Assembly: GCA_032718475.1 (NCBI GenBank)
Contig: JAUCBJ010004690.1
Location: 1 to 27,837, forward strand
Origin: Nemertoderma westbladi
Taxonomy: Eukaryota; Xenacoelomorpha; Nemertodermatida; Nemertodermatidae
Reading direction: 5' to 3'
Length of the DNA stretch: 27,837 nt
This document shows positions 1-9,485 of this stretch, in pieces. The notes under the pieces were generated by a model, which ran no database searches, was not told the DNA's origin, and saw nothing but the letters and a program-made list of their open reading frames with translations. The position numbers were made by a program, and so were the translations under genes. Numbering within the stretch: position 1 is the first letter of the stretch; the number at the start of each line of letters is the position of its first letter.

Positions 1-923
1 CACAAAAAATATGAATTCAAAAGCAAATTAATACCGGTAAATAAATAAAACATAAAACAAAGTAAAAACACAAACATTATAAATCGTCATAAAAGGAAGA
101 TAAGTAACTTATTAAACTAACTAAATATATTAAAAAATTACATTGTCGAGATCAGTTGAGGATTATTTATTAATTTAATTTATAACAAACAGTTCCTTAT
201 ATACAATGAAGCTAGTAGTTACTAGCAGTCTAGTTTTTCGTCAATTAATTCGACGTAGGAAAATTTGTTGTCAACATTCGGTTCATAATTAATTATTATA
301 AATGAAAGTATTTTTGGATTTAATCTGGGCAGGAAGCACAACAGTAAACTTCAGCATTTAATCTGGGCAGGAAGCACAACAGTAAACTTCAGCAGTTCAT
401 AATTTATTTTTAAATTGTCATGCGAATTATTTAACACTCCCTCATTGGGACAAGTGATGTATCTCTAGATAAAAAACAGCCGATATGTATATTTACACAA
501 CAAATACAAACTATTTGTTGACTGCAAGTGGGGCTGATTTTAGTTCAATCAGGTTTATAACCGAAAGGTGTCGCTAAATTAGACTGAAGAATCGCTAAAT
601 AAAAATAAGACTTGATGAAATTTAATTTAATTAACTTTCCAACCAAAAGTACCTGAGAGTAAATAGGAAATGGGGCGGCTTTATATTAAATTAATTATTA
701 TTATCGTGTAAAATATATTGCTAAATAGCAAATAGATAATAACTGAAAGGAATGTTATTAAATTTATTTGGAAAAATAATTACCAATATAAATTATATTC
801 AAACTATTTCAATAATAAATATTAAAATGTCAGTTAAATGACAATAAAATAATAAGGATATAACAGGTCAATAAACTGACGGATGATGTATTGTATAGGT
901 TAGAAGAAGACGTAATATTTAGT
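1..923. other. AT-rich gene-free flank
   Basis: I see no coding region, RNA gene or recognisable transposon end here. The sequence is very AT-rich, with scattered TACCGGTA palindromes and one short tandem duplication listed separately. It lies beyond the 3' side of the phosphatase gene. Confidence 0.6.
318..394. repeat. 38-bp tandem duplication
   Basis: A 38-bp segment containing AATCTGGGCAGGAAGCACAA occurs twice back to back (318-355 and 356-393) with no mismatch that I can see. It is a simple recent tandem duplication in non-coding DNA. Confidence 0.9.
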
Positions 924-1366
924 GTACCGGTAACGGTACTAACAGGTACCGATACTCTCAGGTGCCGGTAATAACAGGTACCGGTAGTAACAGGTACCGG
1001 TACTAACAGGTACCGGTACTAACAGGTACCGGTACTAACAGGTACCGGTACTAACAGGTACCGGTACTAACAGGTACCGGTACTACTAACAGGTACTGGT
1101 ACAGGTACAGGTACCGGTACTAACTGGTACCGGTACAGGTACAGGTACCGGTACTAACAGGTACCGGTACTAACAGGTACCGGTACTAACAGGTACCGGT
1201 ACTAACAGGTACCGGTACTAACTGGTACCGGTACAGGTACAGGTACCGGTACTAACAGGTACCGGTACTAACAGGTACCGGTACTAACAGGTACCGGTAC
1301 TAACAGGTACCGGTACTAACAGGTACCGGTACTAACAGGTACCGGTACTAACAGGTACCGGTACAC
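924..1366. repeat. 16-bp minisatellite (ACAGGTACCGGTACTA)n
   Basis: About 25 tandem copies of the 16-bp unit ACAGGTACCGGTACTA. Every unit carries the 10-bp palindrome GTACCGGTAC, so each can pair with itself and with all the others. The left edge is degenerate (units with GATACTCTCAGG and GGTGCCGG) and the centre is the most uniform. A variant block, with AACTGG replacing AACAGG followed by a doubled ACAGGT, occurs at about 1122 and again at about 1220. This gives a 98-bp higher-order period and indicates local expansion of a multi-unit segment. Confidence 0.95.
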
Positions 1367-1369
1367 TCC

Positions 1370-2205
1370 ACATCTACCGATACTAAATATCCGGCATTTA
1401 GTACGAATAAGTGATAAATAAATAAATTACAAACAGGTTACGAAACTAACAGATTAACATTTATCTTATCAAAAACTGAATGATAATTCGGGAAAATAAG
1501 TCATTAAAAAGAAAGGCAGTTTTATAAAGATAAATAATTGGACAGACAGAGTAATATATTTATAATAAATTTACTATTTAACCACTAAAAAATATTTAGC
1601 AAAAAGTGCATAGAGAAAAGAGAATTACAAATATAATTATAGTTATAAATATAATTTTCTAGTTTATAGGAACTAACATTTACAGTCACACCGTCGTGGG
1701 TTCCATATAGGTACTAAGACTATCTACTTATAATGAACAACACGAATTAAATGGGATCAAACCGAATCTAATAGATAAAGCAAATATTCAAATTGCACAA
1801 AACCCATAACTTACAATAGAAATACTTTATTGTTTGGAGTTACTGGACGACGACTTATCTAACAAACAGTTAATGGCGAGAAAAGACGGCAAATAGTCAA
1901 CTACCGTTACGGGTTTAGTTGAGTGGGTTTAAAAACGGGAAAGAATCAGGTTACAGCGACGGTGTTCTCCAACCAAAAGAATAATCGAAACTTAATTTCA
2001 CGCTCAATTCACGCCACTACCGGTACCTACTAAACTAATTACTATATTTCATTATTTTGTTAATTATTATATAATTATTTTTATGTAAAATTATAACCAA
2101 ACACAGATATTACTGGAATCATTGACCATGCTGCATATATGCATCGCGTAAACTCGAAAGAATAAAAACTTCAACAAAATAAATTAATAAAAATTATTTT
2201 AAGTA
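1370..2205. other. AT-rich gene-free stretch, downstream flank of the phosphatase gene
   Basis: I find no open frame of note, RNA gene or mobile element. It probably contains the 3' untranslated region and downstream flank of the minus-strand gene, but no boundary can be set from sequence alone. Confidence 0.5.
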
Positions 2206-2211
2206 TTTAAT
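2206..2211 (-). promoter_or_regulatory. possible polyadenylation signal (ATTAAA)
   Basis: TTTAAT on the plus strand reads ATTAAA on the minus strand, about 85 nt downstream of the phosphatase stop codon. This is the common variant hexamer at a plausible distance. In DNA this AT-rich such hexamers arise often by chance, so the call is weak. Confidence 0.25.
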
Positions 2212-2296
2212 GGGATTCAAAATAAATATTTTCAAAACTAGTTAAATTCTGCAAACCTGTGAATTCTTACAGTTTGAACTCCATCATAACGAGAAG

Positions 2297-5200
2297 TTAA
2301 ATTAATCTCGATTTATTGAGAAATTCAATAAGAATCTTATAAACGAATAAATATTGTGTGATATTTTGTACGAGTAGCATCCGTTGTTGTCGGATATGGG
2401 CGAGTGTCTGCTGTATGTCGGTCGGTTGGTCGTGCTCCAAGCAGGCGAGCATCAACTCGGCGAGTATGAGCACCCCGGTGCGTCCTACACCGGAGCAGCA
2501 GTGCACCATAGTGGACGGTGCCGCCGAGAGCCGGGGACCCCCTGAGTCGGGAGCTAGGCAACGCAACGAGTTCAACTGGTCCAGGAAGGAGGTGAACCCC
2601 GCCACGCTGTCGGGACAACCGGTCTCCGGCCAATCGGTGTACTGCACGTGCCACACGGTGCGGGTCTGCTTCAACGCGGCGTTCTCTAGCGTCAGAACGC
2701 TCGTTATATAAGTCGCAGACTCTGTGACGTCACGGAATGTAACGCGGAACGGTCCGAACGACATCGTAGGAACGTCGGCGGTAGGCCAGTACTGGTAGGA
2801 ACGTTCCTTACCGCACTCGTTAACCCGGACTAACATCGCGATAACGGTGCAACGGCACTCCCACACGGCGCGCCAATGATCCTCGCAGGTGATCCGCACC
2901 GGCGCCTGACACGCCACGTACTTGAAGGGCCTTGCGGCGACCATGGCGCGAACGTGGTTCGCGTTTATGTAGCCGTCGGGGTTGGCCCGGGTCGCGCTGA
3001 GGCGCACGCGGGTCTCCTCGTACGGGAGCACGACGTCGGGGAACCGGTTCCTCCACTCGTTCCGCTTCGCAGTACCGAACGCGGCGTCCCTTCGGCGTTT
3101 CGCGATCTCCTCGAACTCGGTAAAGACACCGTCGCCGGCGAACCGCGTCTCGAGGGCGCGCCGCTTGGCGTCCCACGCGGAGGAGTCGTCGGACTCGTCG
3201 GACACGGAGGGCGGCACCCCCGAATCGGTGGAGACCCCGGAGAGGCCGTTCAGCGAGGCCATCATGAGGGGGCCGACTGCTGGGGGCGGGTACCGGGAAC
3301 GGGAGGAGGTCGTTGAGGTGTCCGAGACCGTGGGGGAGGGACTGAGAGGCAACCCGGACGAGTTGAACTTCCGAACCGACGATAAACTCGCGTGATCGCG
3401 ATTTGTGGTTAGAACTCTCTCGAGAATGTTAAAGTTGTCGTCGATTTTATGAGATAATTTAATGAGAAGGTCGTCGTCCTCTGTTGGTTTCTTACAAGTT
3501 TCTTTCGTTATCAACGGAAGGTCTGTCGTTTTGTTGCTTATCAACGACACTTGGCTGTTTATCAACGGTTGTTGGTTTCCCAGGAGTGGCGGGTAGACCT
3601 CGACCGGGGACAGACCGGTAGATGGCGTCGCGTAGACTGACTCCGGCTGCGCGTATAGCGGCGGCGTCTCGGCCACCACCGGAACTCCGACCGCGTCGGT
3701 GGGGGTTTCCGGCTCGGCGAGCGGCACCACGAACCACTCCGGGTGGTGGGGGCCGCGCGGGTTGGAGCTGGGTGGCCCCGGGGAGGAGATCAGCACGGAG
3801 GAGGCGCGGTCGTCCTCGTCGTCGTCGCTGCTGGGCGGCTGCTCCGCCGGGGGCGGAGGAGGGCCCGAATTCAACACCGGGACGCATCTCGCTTCCGCTA
3901 TCAACCGCTTCATCAGGGACTCCTCGTCCGCCTGCTGCACCAGCCGCCGTAGCTGCTTTATATCCGGCTCCGACTTGAGACTCTCACTCCAGCGGGGGGC
4001 CGCGCCGCTGGTAGCCGCGTCGGAATACCGCCGAGGAGGCGCGGCCGTCTCCTCCGTACGGAACTCCTCCGGGCTGTACTCCTCCGCTATGGGCGGCGTG
4101 TGCGTCGCCTTTACGGGGGCCGTCGCCGAGGAAATCCGTCGCTCCAACGGCCGCGCCGCCTGCTTCACGGCGAGCGCGTCGACGCGGGGGTACAGCTGCG
4201 GCGGGTCCAATCGGCTGCGCAACTCGCGCGCCGGCGCCGGCCGCAGCTCCGAGCGCGGCTCCGATTGGGTGCGCTTAATGAGCACGAGACGTTGGCAGCG
4301 CGCCGGCAGCAGCGGGTTCAGTATGTGGGGGGGCGTGGCCCCGGAGGAGTGGGGAGGCGTGGGTCCGGAGGAGTGGGGAGGCGTGGGTCCGGAGGAGTGG
4401 GGAGGCGCGGAGGAGAGGGAGGCGTCCGTCTGAACCAGGTCGGGGGTTGAGGTCGTCTTACCGGGATACGGAGGCGGCGGCTTACTCGATGCGGCTTTGG
4501 CGATGCCGTTGCGGATGTAATGCGAGATAATCTGATTGGTCGAGACGGCGGCGGCGGCGAGATCCGGGGTGGAGGATGAGAAGGGCGGCTCGTGGTGGCG
4601 GGGAGGTGGATCGGATATCGGGATCGGGCGCGCAGGGTGCTGCTGGTAGACGCGTTGGTGCCACGCCGAGGTTGTGTAGTTGGGGCAGGGCAGAGGGGCG
4701 AAGCCGGAGGAGGCCAGGGAGGGGGTGGAGGAGGCGTGGTGGATGGAGGAAGGGGGTGTGGGGAGGTAGACGGTGCGGGGGCGCCGGGGTACGCTGTGTG
4801 ACACGACGTCGGGACGGGATGGGGCCGTCGCGGTTCGTTGGTGGACCAACATTAGTTGGAGTTCGCGTTGCAACGCGTTGGGGGAGGAGTCGGCGCCTAG
4901 GGAGGAGGCCAGAGAGGGCGCGTCGACCACAGCGGTGCCCCAGTGGTTGCCCGACAGCTGTTGGACGTTAATCCCGGACGGGAGACACGACTGGTTCAGT
5001 CTGTAGACTCGGTGGTGGGCGACACACAGCCGCCACACATACTTAGCCATCTCCTGGTCCTCCATGGAGAAGTCCACCTCCTGGGAGCGGATCGTCTCCA
5101 CTCCGAAGGATCGTTTACTGTACGTCATGTGTTTGATATCCGCCCAGCGGTAGTGGCTGGTGAAGTTTAGCAACTCGTCCGGGCGGTTTGATTGTCCGTT

Positions 5201-5953
5201 CGGATCGGCGTTCGCCGGTTCCGCTGTCAACCCAGACCACGAGAGTCCGACGCGTACCTCCCGCATTAGCGGGTCCTTAGCCGGGAACCAATGACTCCCG
5301 TATCCATGGAGACTGGAGACGACGAGAAGGTAGGCGAACTCGGCCGCGGGGCGACTCAGACCGCGTTGCTGCGCGTATTTATCGCGAGTCGCTCGGAGAA
5401 GTTCGATAATCGACGAATCGTCGACGCAGAGCGACTCCGGGAAGAGACGAGAACCCTCGGGGGAATCCAGCACGGGATTATCTTCTGATAGTTCACCGTA
5501 ATCAGCCTGCAGCGAGTAGGCCGCAAGGGCTACGGCCTGCTCAGACTCGATCGAGAACGCGCCCGAAAGAACTAGGGATTTAGTCGAATAGTAGAATAAA
5601 CTGCGAGTCACCTGCTGCTGGAGTTTATATATGTCGGGAACAAAATACATAACGCCGAACCGCAGTGTAGAATGCGCGGCGTGCTTGTCCAGTTGTTTCC
5701 GCAAGGGTTTCTCCAGGTCCAGCCATCGCGTCTGTTTCCTTTTCGTCTCGTAACTCAACCCGAAGTAGACCACCTCGATGAGATTGACGCGTTGCGCGAT
5801 TATATCGACGCAATCCTGTCCGGTCGCGTTGGAGGTTAGCGATAGATCCAAAGTGTCCGATGAGTTTCCAATGAGAATCCGCGCGACCCATGAGCTCTTG
5901 TTCGATACGGAATAGCGGTGCTTTTTGTTTAGGAGGTGCAGATTAAATGGCAT
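2297..5953 (-). CDS. Pez: FERM-domain non-receptor protein tyrosine phosphatase, Pez type (PTPN14/PTPN21 family)
   Basis: A complete 1218-residue single-exon frame. Residues about 20-320 form a FERM domain, ending in the family-typical AKYVWRLCVAHHRVYRLN segment, which places such proteins at the membrane or junctional cortex. Residues 321-900 are a low-complexity linker with the PPxY-type motif KPPPPYP (491-497) followed by STPDL, an arrangement conserved in the family; in relatives PPxY motifs bind WW domains of Yorkie/YAP and Kibra. Then comes GPLMMASLNGLS and a PTP domain (about 943-1212): NRFPDV, substrate-loop YINA (Tyr995), WPE loop (1108-1110), signature HCCSGVGRTG with Cys1152 and Arg1158, and QNITQY. 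The protein ends in SRLI, as in human PTPN21. Length matches the family (about 1170-1250). The start has a good context (ACCGCCATGC). The gene is GC- and CpG-rich and intronless, unlike vertebrate relatives. Dephosphorylation of phosphotyrosine and a Hippo/Yorkie link are inferred from the family. Confidence 0.95.
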   Translation of the reverse strand: MPFNLHLLNKKHRYSVSNKSSWVARILIGNSSDTLDLSLTSNATGQDCVDIIAQRVNLIEVVYFGLSYETKRKQTRWLDLEKPLRKQLDKHAAHSTLRFGVMYFVPDIYKLQQQVTRSLFYYSTKSLVLSGAFSIESEQAVALAAYSLQADYGELSEDNPVLDSPEGSRLFPESLCVDDSSIIELLRATRDKYAQQRGLSRPAAEFAYLLVVSSLHGYGSHWFPAKDPLMREVRVGLSWSGLTAEPANADPNGQSNRPDELLNFTSHYRWADIKHMTYSKRSFGVETIRSQEVDFSMEDQEMAKYVWRLCVAHHRVYRLNQSCLPSGINVQQLSGNHWGTAVVDAPSLASSLGADSSPNALQRELQLMLVHQRTATAPSRPDVVSHSVPRRPRTVYLPTPPSSIHHASSTPSLASSGFAPLPCPNYTTSAWHQRVYQQHPARPIPISDPPPRHHEPPFSSSTPDLAAAAVSTNQIISHYIRNGIAKAASSKPPPPYPGKTTSTPDLVQTDASLSSAPPHSSGPTPPHSSGPTPPHSSGATPPHILNPLLPARCQRLVLIKRTQSEPRSELRPAPARELRSRLDPPQLYPRVDALAVKQAARPLERRISSATAPVKATHTPPIAEEYSPEEFRTEETAAPPRRYSDAATSGAAPRWSESLKSEPDIKQLRRLVQQADEESLMKRLIAEARCVPVLNSGPPPPPAEQPPSSDDDEDDRASSVLISSPGPPSSNPRGPHHPEWFVVPLAEPETPTDAVGVPVVAETPPLYAQPESVYATPSTGLSPVEVYPPLLGNQQPLINSQVSLISNKTTDLPLITKETCKKPTEDDDLLIKLSHKIDDNFNILERVLTTNRDHASLSSVRKFNSSGLPLSPSPTVSDTSTTSSRSRYPPPAVGPLMMASLNGLSGVSTDSGVPPSVSDESDDSSAWDAKRRALETRFAGDGVFTEFEEIAKRRRDAAFGTAKRNEWRNRFPDVVLPYEETRVRLSATRANPDGYINANHVRAMVAARPFKYVACQAPVRITCEDHWRAVWECRCTVIAMLVRVNECGKERSYQYWPTADVPTMSFGPFRVTFRDVTESATYITSVLTLENAALKQTRTVWHVQYTDWPETGCPDSVAGFTSFLDQLNSLRCLAPDSGGPRLSAAPSTMVHCCSGVGRTGVLILAELMLACLEHDQPTDIQQTLAHIRQQRMLLVQNITQYLFVYKILIEFLNKSRLI
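4325..4405 (-). repeat. 24-bp tandem repeat inside the phosphatase linker
   Basis: A 24-bp unit encodes the octapeptide HSSGPTPP about three times (residues 517-543), the last copy reading HSSGATPP. The period is a multiple of three, so copy number can change without breaking the frame. It lies in the disordered linker, just after the PPPPYP motif. Confidence 0.9.
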
Positions 5954-6210
5954 GGCGGTAATAGTAGCAGGCTACGGTAAGATGTTCATATATTACATCA
6001 TATACCACTCAGACATAAGTCAGTAAGTCGATCATGTAAACGTAATTACTGAATTAATAACTACTATACCGTAGACATTACATAAAAATTGACAAGATCA
6101 ATCGATACCGTAGACAGGTAGACGTGATGATATGATACGGAGGGCGATATACTGATATTATAATAATTAATAGTATTAGTACTGTAGTAGTCCAGCTGGG
6201 AAATTAGCCC

Positions 6211-6238
6211 AATAGGGAAATTTTAAAATTTCCCTATT
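6211..6238. repeat. 28-bp perfect palindrome
   Basis: AATAGGGAAATTTT is followed directly by its exact reverse complement (arms of 14 bp, no spacer). It is part of the left terminal structure of the foldback element. Confidence 0.9.
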
Positions 6239-7153
6239 TGCATAATCGCTATGGCGTATTCCATGAGGACATAGCGCATTAAGTGAGATTTACAGGTAAT
6301 TCACTTCTACCCTATCTGCCTATCTTCAATATAACTACCTAAATATTTACTTTGCCTGATTTCCTATGCTATAGGGAAACATGCATACATTTCCCTATAT
6401 ATACGGAAATGTTACCATGGATAGGATATCTCTCACAATGTTATCAGAAATTTCCTGATAGGGATATATTGTAAAATTTCTTACAGTTTAGGTGGTGTGA
6501 TGATAACTGATATAACTGCAAACTGCACTGTGAGCTGAAATTCCAACGTCTTTGTTGTTGTGCTTTATATGCCTCTACTACAACTACATACATACATGCA
6601 GTAAGCAGTACATATATCATGTAGATACCACTGTGCAAGCATCTTCTTGGGATATGTATATGTATACGTTCATAGTTCATACTATAGAATACGGTAATAT
6701 GTATATTGGTGTATTATTGTATTTGTCTGTTTGTATTATATATTATAGTTATATTATATTTATTCACAGCTATTGCCATACATAAAGTAAGTGCTTTATG
6801 CCTGGTTGGCATCCTTCCTCATTCGTTTATGTATGTACAAAACATTAATTGTGAGTTTTGTATTACAGTATTATTATATTTTAATTTGAGTGTGACAGTA
6901 ATAACAATAGGGTGCTACATGTATAGCCTGTTTTCAGAAAGGCTGACTATCACTCGATGTTTCACGATCTGAGCTCTATTAATTGGGCCTCCCACCTTAG
7001 AGCCATTAGACATACATTCATCATGCATGGGACCTTTACATATTCCTTCTGCTCAATATTCTCAAGAAATTAATTCAAGCATATCTACCATCAACTTCAC
7101 TACTTCACATACGAATCAGTTCGTCAGTTAATCAACAAAATGAGAGGTCTGGT
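6239..7153. other. AT-rich interior of the foldback element, no gene seen
   Basis: It contains further TAGGGAAA/TTTCCCTA words, including an inverted pair around 6369-6402 separated by about 10 nt, then simple TATA/CATA-rich sequence. Short open frames here (up to about 88 codons on either strand) have repetitive composition and show no recognisable domain. Confidence 0.5.
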
Positions 7154-8172
7154 GCTACTGATCCTGATCAAGTTTATCCGCAAGTTATAAAAGCACTATC
7201 TGATACAATTGCTGAACCCCTGGCTTCATTATAAGTCAATGAATGAAGGAGCGCTACCAGTTGATTGGAAGCTCGCCAACATTTCTCCACAATTTAAGAA
7301 TGGTAGTAAATATTTGCTTGAAAACTTCAGATCTATCAGTCTAACATCAGTGGTCTGCAAACTTATGGAACGAAACATTATCAATGAAACATACAGCTAC
7401 AATGCTACATGAAGGAAACTAACCTTATACCCTATGATCAATACGGTTTCCAGAAAGGGCGATCATGCACTCTGCAACTACTTGATTGAATCTTCCATTT
7501 CCATTGTTTCAAAGTACTAGATGATCGCAAGTGATTGATGCGTACTTGGACTTTCGGAAAACATTTGATTCAGTGCCACACCAGAGACTGATTGTCAAAT
7601 TGCAGGCCCTTGGAATAACTGGCAAGTTATTAAATTGATTTCGAGAGTTCCTCTCTTGTAGATACCAACACGTGGTCATCAGTTGCAAAGCATCACCATG
7701 GCACATGTCAAATTGCAGGCCCTTGGAATAACTGGCAAGTTATTAAATTGATTTCGGGAGTTCCTCTCTTGTAGATACCAACACGTGGTCATCAGTTGCA
7801 AAGCATCACCATGGCACATGGCTACCGGCTGACAGTGAGTGGTGTTCCTCAGGGAAGTGTTAATGGAGTTTTCCTATTCCTTGCTGCCTTGGATACGTAG
7901 ATAATGTCACTCAGCTCATTCATCTTTTCGCCGATGACCTCAAAGACAGCACTTTATTCGACCCCAGTAACATCACCTCTATTGCCCCACTAGACATGAT
8001 TGATTGATCGACGTGATTTCAGATTTGGATGTCCTGGCCCGGCTGCCTGGACCGCTGGAGCAAATTGTGGCACCTTCTTTTTAACTACGACGACGACAAA
8101 TGTAAGGTAATGCTCGACCACTCACTAGAGTCCACAGATTTACAAAAAGACTTGGAAGTCCTGTTGAGAGCA
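7154..8172 (+). pseudogene. Decayed non-LTR retrotransposon reverse transcriptase fragment
   Basis: Conceptual translation across several frames recovers reverse transcriptase blocks in order: ATDPDQVYPQVIKAL (from 7154), GALPVDWKLANISPQFKNG and FRSISLTSVVCKLMER (7240-7370), QYGFQKGRSC (about 7440), DFRKTFDSVPHQRLIVKLQA (about 7550), SGVPQGSV (about 7840), LFADDLKD (about 7925), then KCKVM and KDLEVL (about 8100-8160). Several stop codons and frameshifts interrupt it, and a 113-bp tandem duplication adds another. The endonuclease part and both ends are missing. Its wording differs clearly from the intact element downstream, so it comes from another family. Non-functional. Confidence 0.85.
7593..7818 (+). 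repeat. 113-bp tandem duplication inside the reverse transcriptase relic
   Basis: Segments 7593-7705 and 7706-7818 are the same apart from one substitution that I can see (TTTCGAGAG versus TTTCGGGAG). The period is not a multiple of three. The segment covers the block encoding VKLQALGITGKLLN. Near-identity of the two copies inside a heavily mutated relic dates the duplication after most of the decay. Confidence 0.95.
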
Positions 8173-8500
8173 TGTCATTGGTGATTGGTTAATTCAACAC
8201 ACATTACTAGTATCATGTAATCTTTAGTCAATGTCTTCCATTTCGAAGTGTGTGCAAGGGAATTGCCATAAAGGGTGAAGGAATATTGTAAGGGTACGGT
8301 GATGTTTTTGATGGAAATAAACATCTGGTTAAAAGTAAATGACTGTAGGGTAGGTAGTGTACCAATATTCAATATATTTTGAATCATAGCACTTAACAGC
8401 TTAATGTTATTCATTATTATTAAAACAGGAAATGTACCGGTATACCGGTAGTCAAAATAAATAAAAATTATGTAAAATTAAGTATAAACCAAGATATTGC
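8173..8500. other. AT-rich stretch between the RT relic and the right end of the foldback element
   Basis: No gene seen. It includes TACCGGTATACCGGTA near 8433-8448. A short minus-strand frame (about 79 codons) has no recognisable domain. Confidence 0.45.
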
Positions 8501-8548
8501 ATAATTTTCCTATAGGGAAAGCTGTGATGCCCCTATAGGGAAACACAA

Positions 8549-8566
8549 ATTTCCCTATAGGGAAAT
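8549..8566. repeat. 18-bp perfect palindrome
   Basis: ATTTCCCTATAGGGAAAT is a perfect palindrome near the right end of the foldback element. A related CCCTATAGGG palindrome lies just before it at 8531-8540. Confidence 0.9.
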
Positions 8567-8606
8567 AAATAAGTTTCTCTAATGGGCTAATTCTGTAATT
8601 TCCCAG

Positions 8607-9323
8607 ACCTGCAGACTGTAGTCCAGTAGTCTGGTGCCGGTAGTGTGTAGTACGGTACTGTCAGACTGTTGTGTGTGTGTGCAGTGTGTGTGTGTGCTGT
8701 GGTCAGGTGGTACCGGCACTAATTATAATTATACCAGTATACCGTCTGACCGTATCTTCTAGGCCTATACTACGGCAACGGCAGTACGGGACTACGGCTG
8801 AGGTGTTGGTGCTTCATGCTTGGAGGCCAGGCAGGGCAGGGTGGCCTAATTTTATTTTTCTTGGTCGAACCAGCCAGTCAGCTAGTACTGACTGACTGAT
8901 GTATATTCCAACATTGAGCGTAAATTACAATTATCATAACAGAAGCCATTCAGCCATTAACTACCTGACTACTGAACTACGGTACTCGGTACGGTACTGA
9001 TCTACATCATCACCAGATAGGCCTAGGGGATATCACACTACAGCACTAGAGTCGCCTCGCCACTTTTGCACGGTTCTCGTGGGCCACGCAGGTTAAGGCT
9101 GTAAGGTTACAAGAGTGGCGTCCCAAGAACTGAAGAGTGAAGAAGCCCTAATTAATTAAAAAATGATACCGATACCGCCTGACCATGGGCCACGATGGAA
9201 TGATAAATTTACTCACTGTAACTTAATTTAGTAGGCCTATTCCATGGTATTGGTTGGTAGGCCTATGGCTGTATGGTATACATCATTACAGTATTACTTA
9301 AAGTCAATGACTGACTGACTGTA
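8607..9323. other. Low-complexity region upstream of the retrotransposon
   Basis: It holds a (GT)n microsatellite (about 8669-8697, interrupted by CA), scattered GGTACCGG words, ACTGACTG runs and four copies of the palindrome TAGGCCTA (8760, 9018, 9232, 9258). Part of it may be the 5' untranslated region or promoter of the CR1-like element, whose 5' boundary I cannot place. No convincing gene. Confidence 0.5.
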
Positions 9324-9485
9324 TTGCATTTACAGATAGACACCATTCAGGGCACTAACTCAACATGTACTACTTTTAACCTACACTTACTGCTTGCTTA
9401 TTTTAATTTATATAATTTTAAATATTACGACGACTCATCATCCTACTGCATAACTCGGTGCCGGTGCTTCGACCAACGGTACATT

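Larger units (their letters stand above)
6196..8606. mobile_element. Foldback/MITE-like DNA element with terminal inverted repeats
   Basis: The left end reads CTGGGAAATTAGCCCAATAG. The complement of the right end reads CTGGGAAATTA, then an 8-nt insertion (CAGAATTA), then GCCCATTAGAGAAA. These form imperfect terminal inverted repeats of about 45 bp. Both ends are packed with TTTCCCTA/TAGGGAAA palindromes (6211-6238, about 6369-6402, 8531-8566). No transposase frame is visible, so this would be non-autonomous. The interior holds a decayed reverse transcriptase, probably a later insertion. I could not find a clean target-site duplication: the flanks share ACTGTAGT and GTCCAG words, but not directly abutting the ends. 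Confidence 0.55.

Noticed and set aside
330-395. 38-bp duplication as a long terminal repeat or transposon end
   Set aside because: The copies abut directly with nothing between them, and no inverted ends or coding content are nearby.
924-1366. CRISPR-like array of regularly spaced repeats
   Set aside because: The units are contiguous with no unique spacers, and the setting is animal nuclear DNA. It is a minisatellite.
2337-5891. Numerous open frames of 60-240 codons on both strands inside the phosphatase gene
   Set aside because: They overlap the long FERM/PTP frame. Their Arg/Gly/Ala-rich low-complexity content is the usual result of GC-rich coding sequence read in other frames, and none has a recognisable domain.
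6444-6972. Short Tyr/Ile-rich frames in the foldback element
   Set aside because: They lie in TATA/CATA simple sequence on both strands, and none has a recognisable domain or conserved neighbour.
6181-8626. Target-site duplication ACTGTAGT...GTCCAG around the foldback element
   Set aside because: The shared words are present on both sides but at different distances from the terminal repeats and with an internal AGT difference, so they are not a clean duplication.
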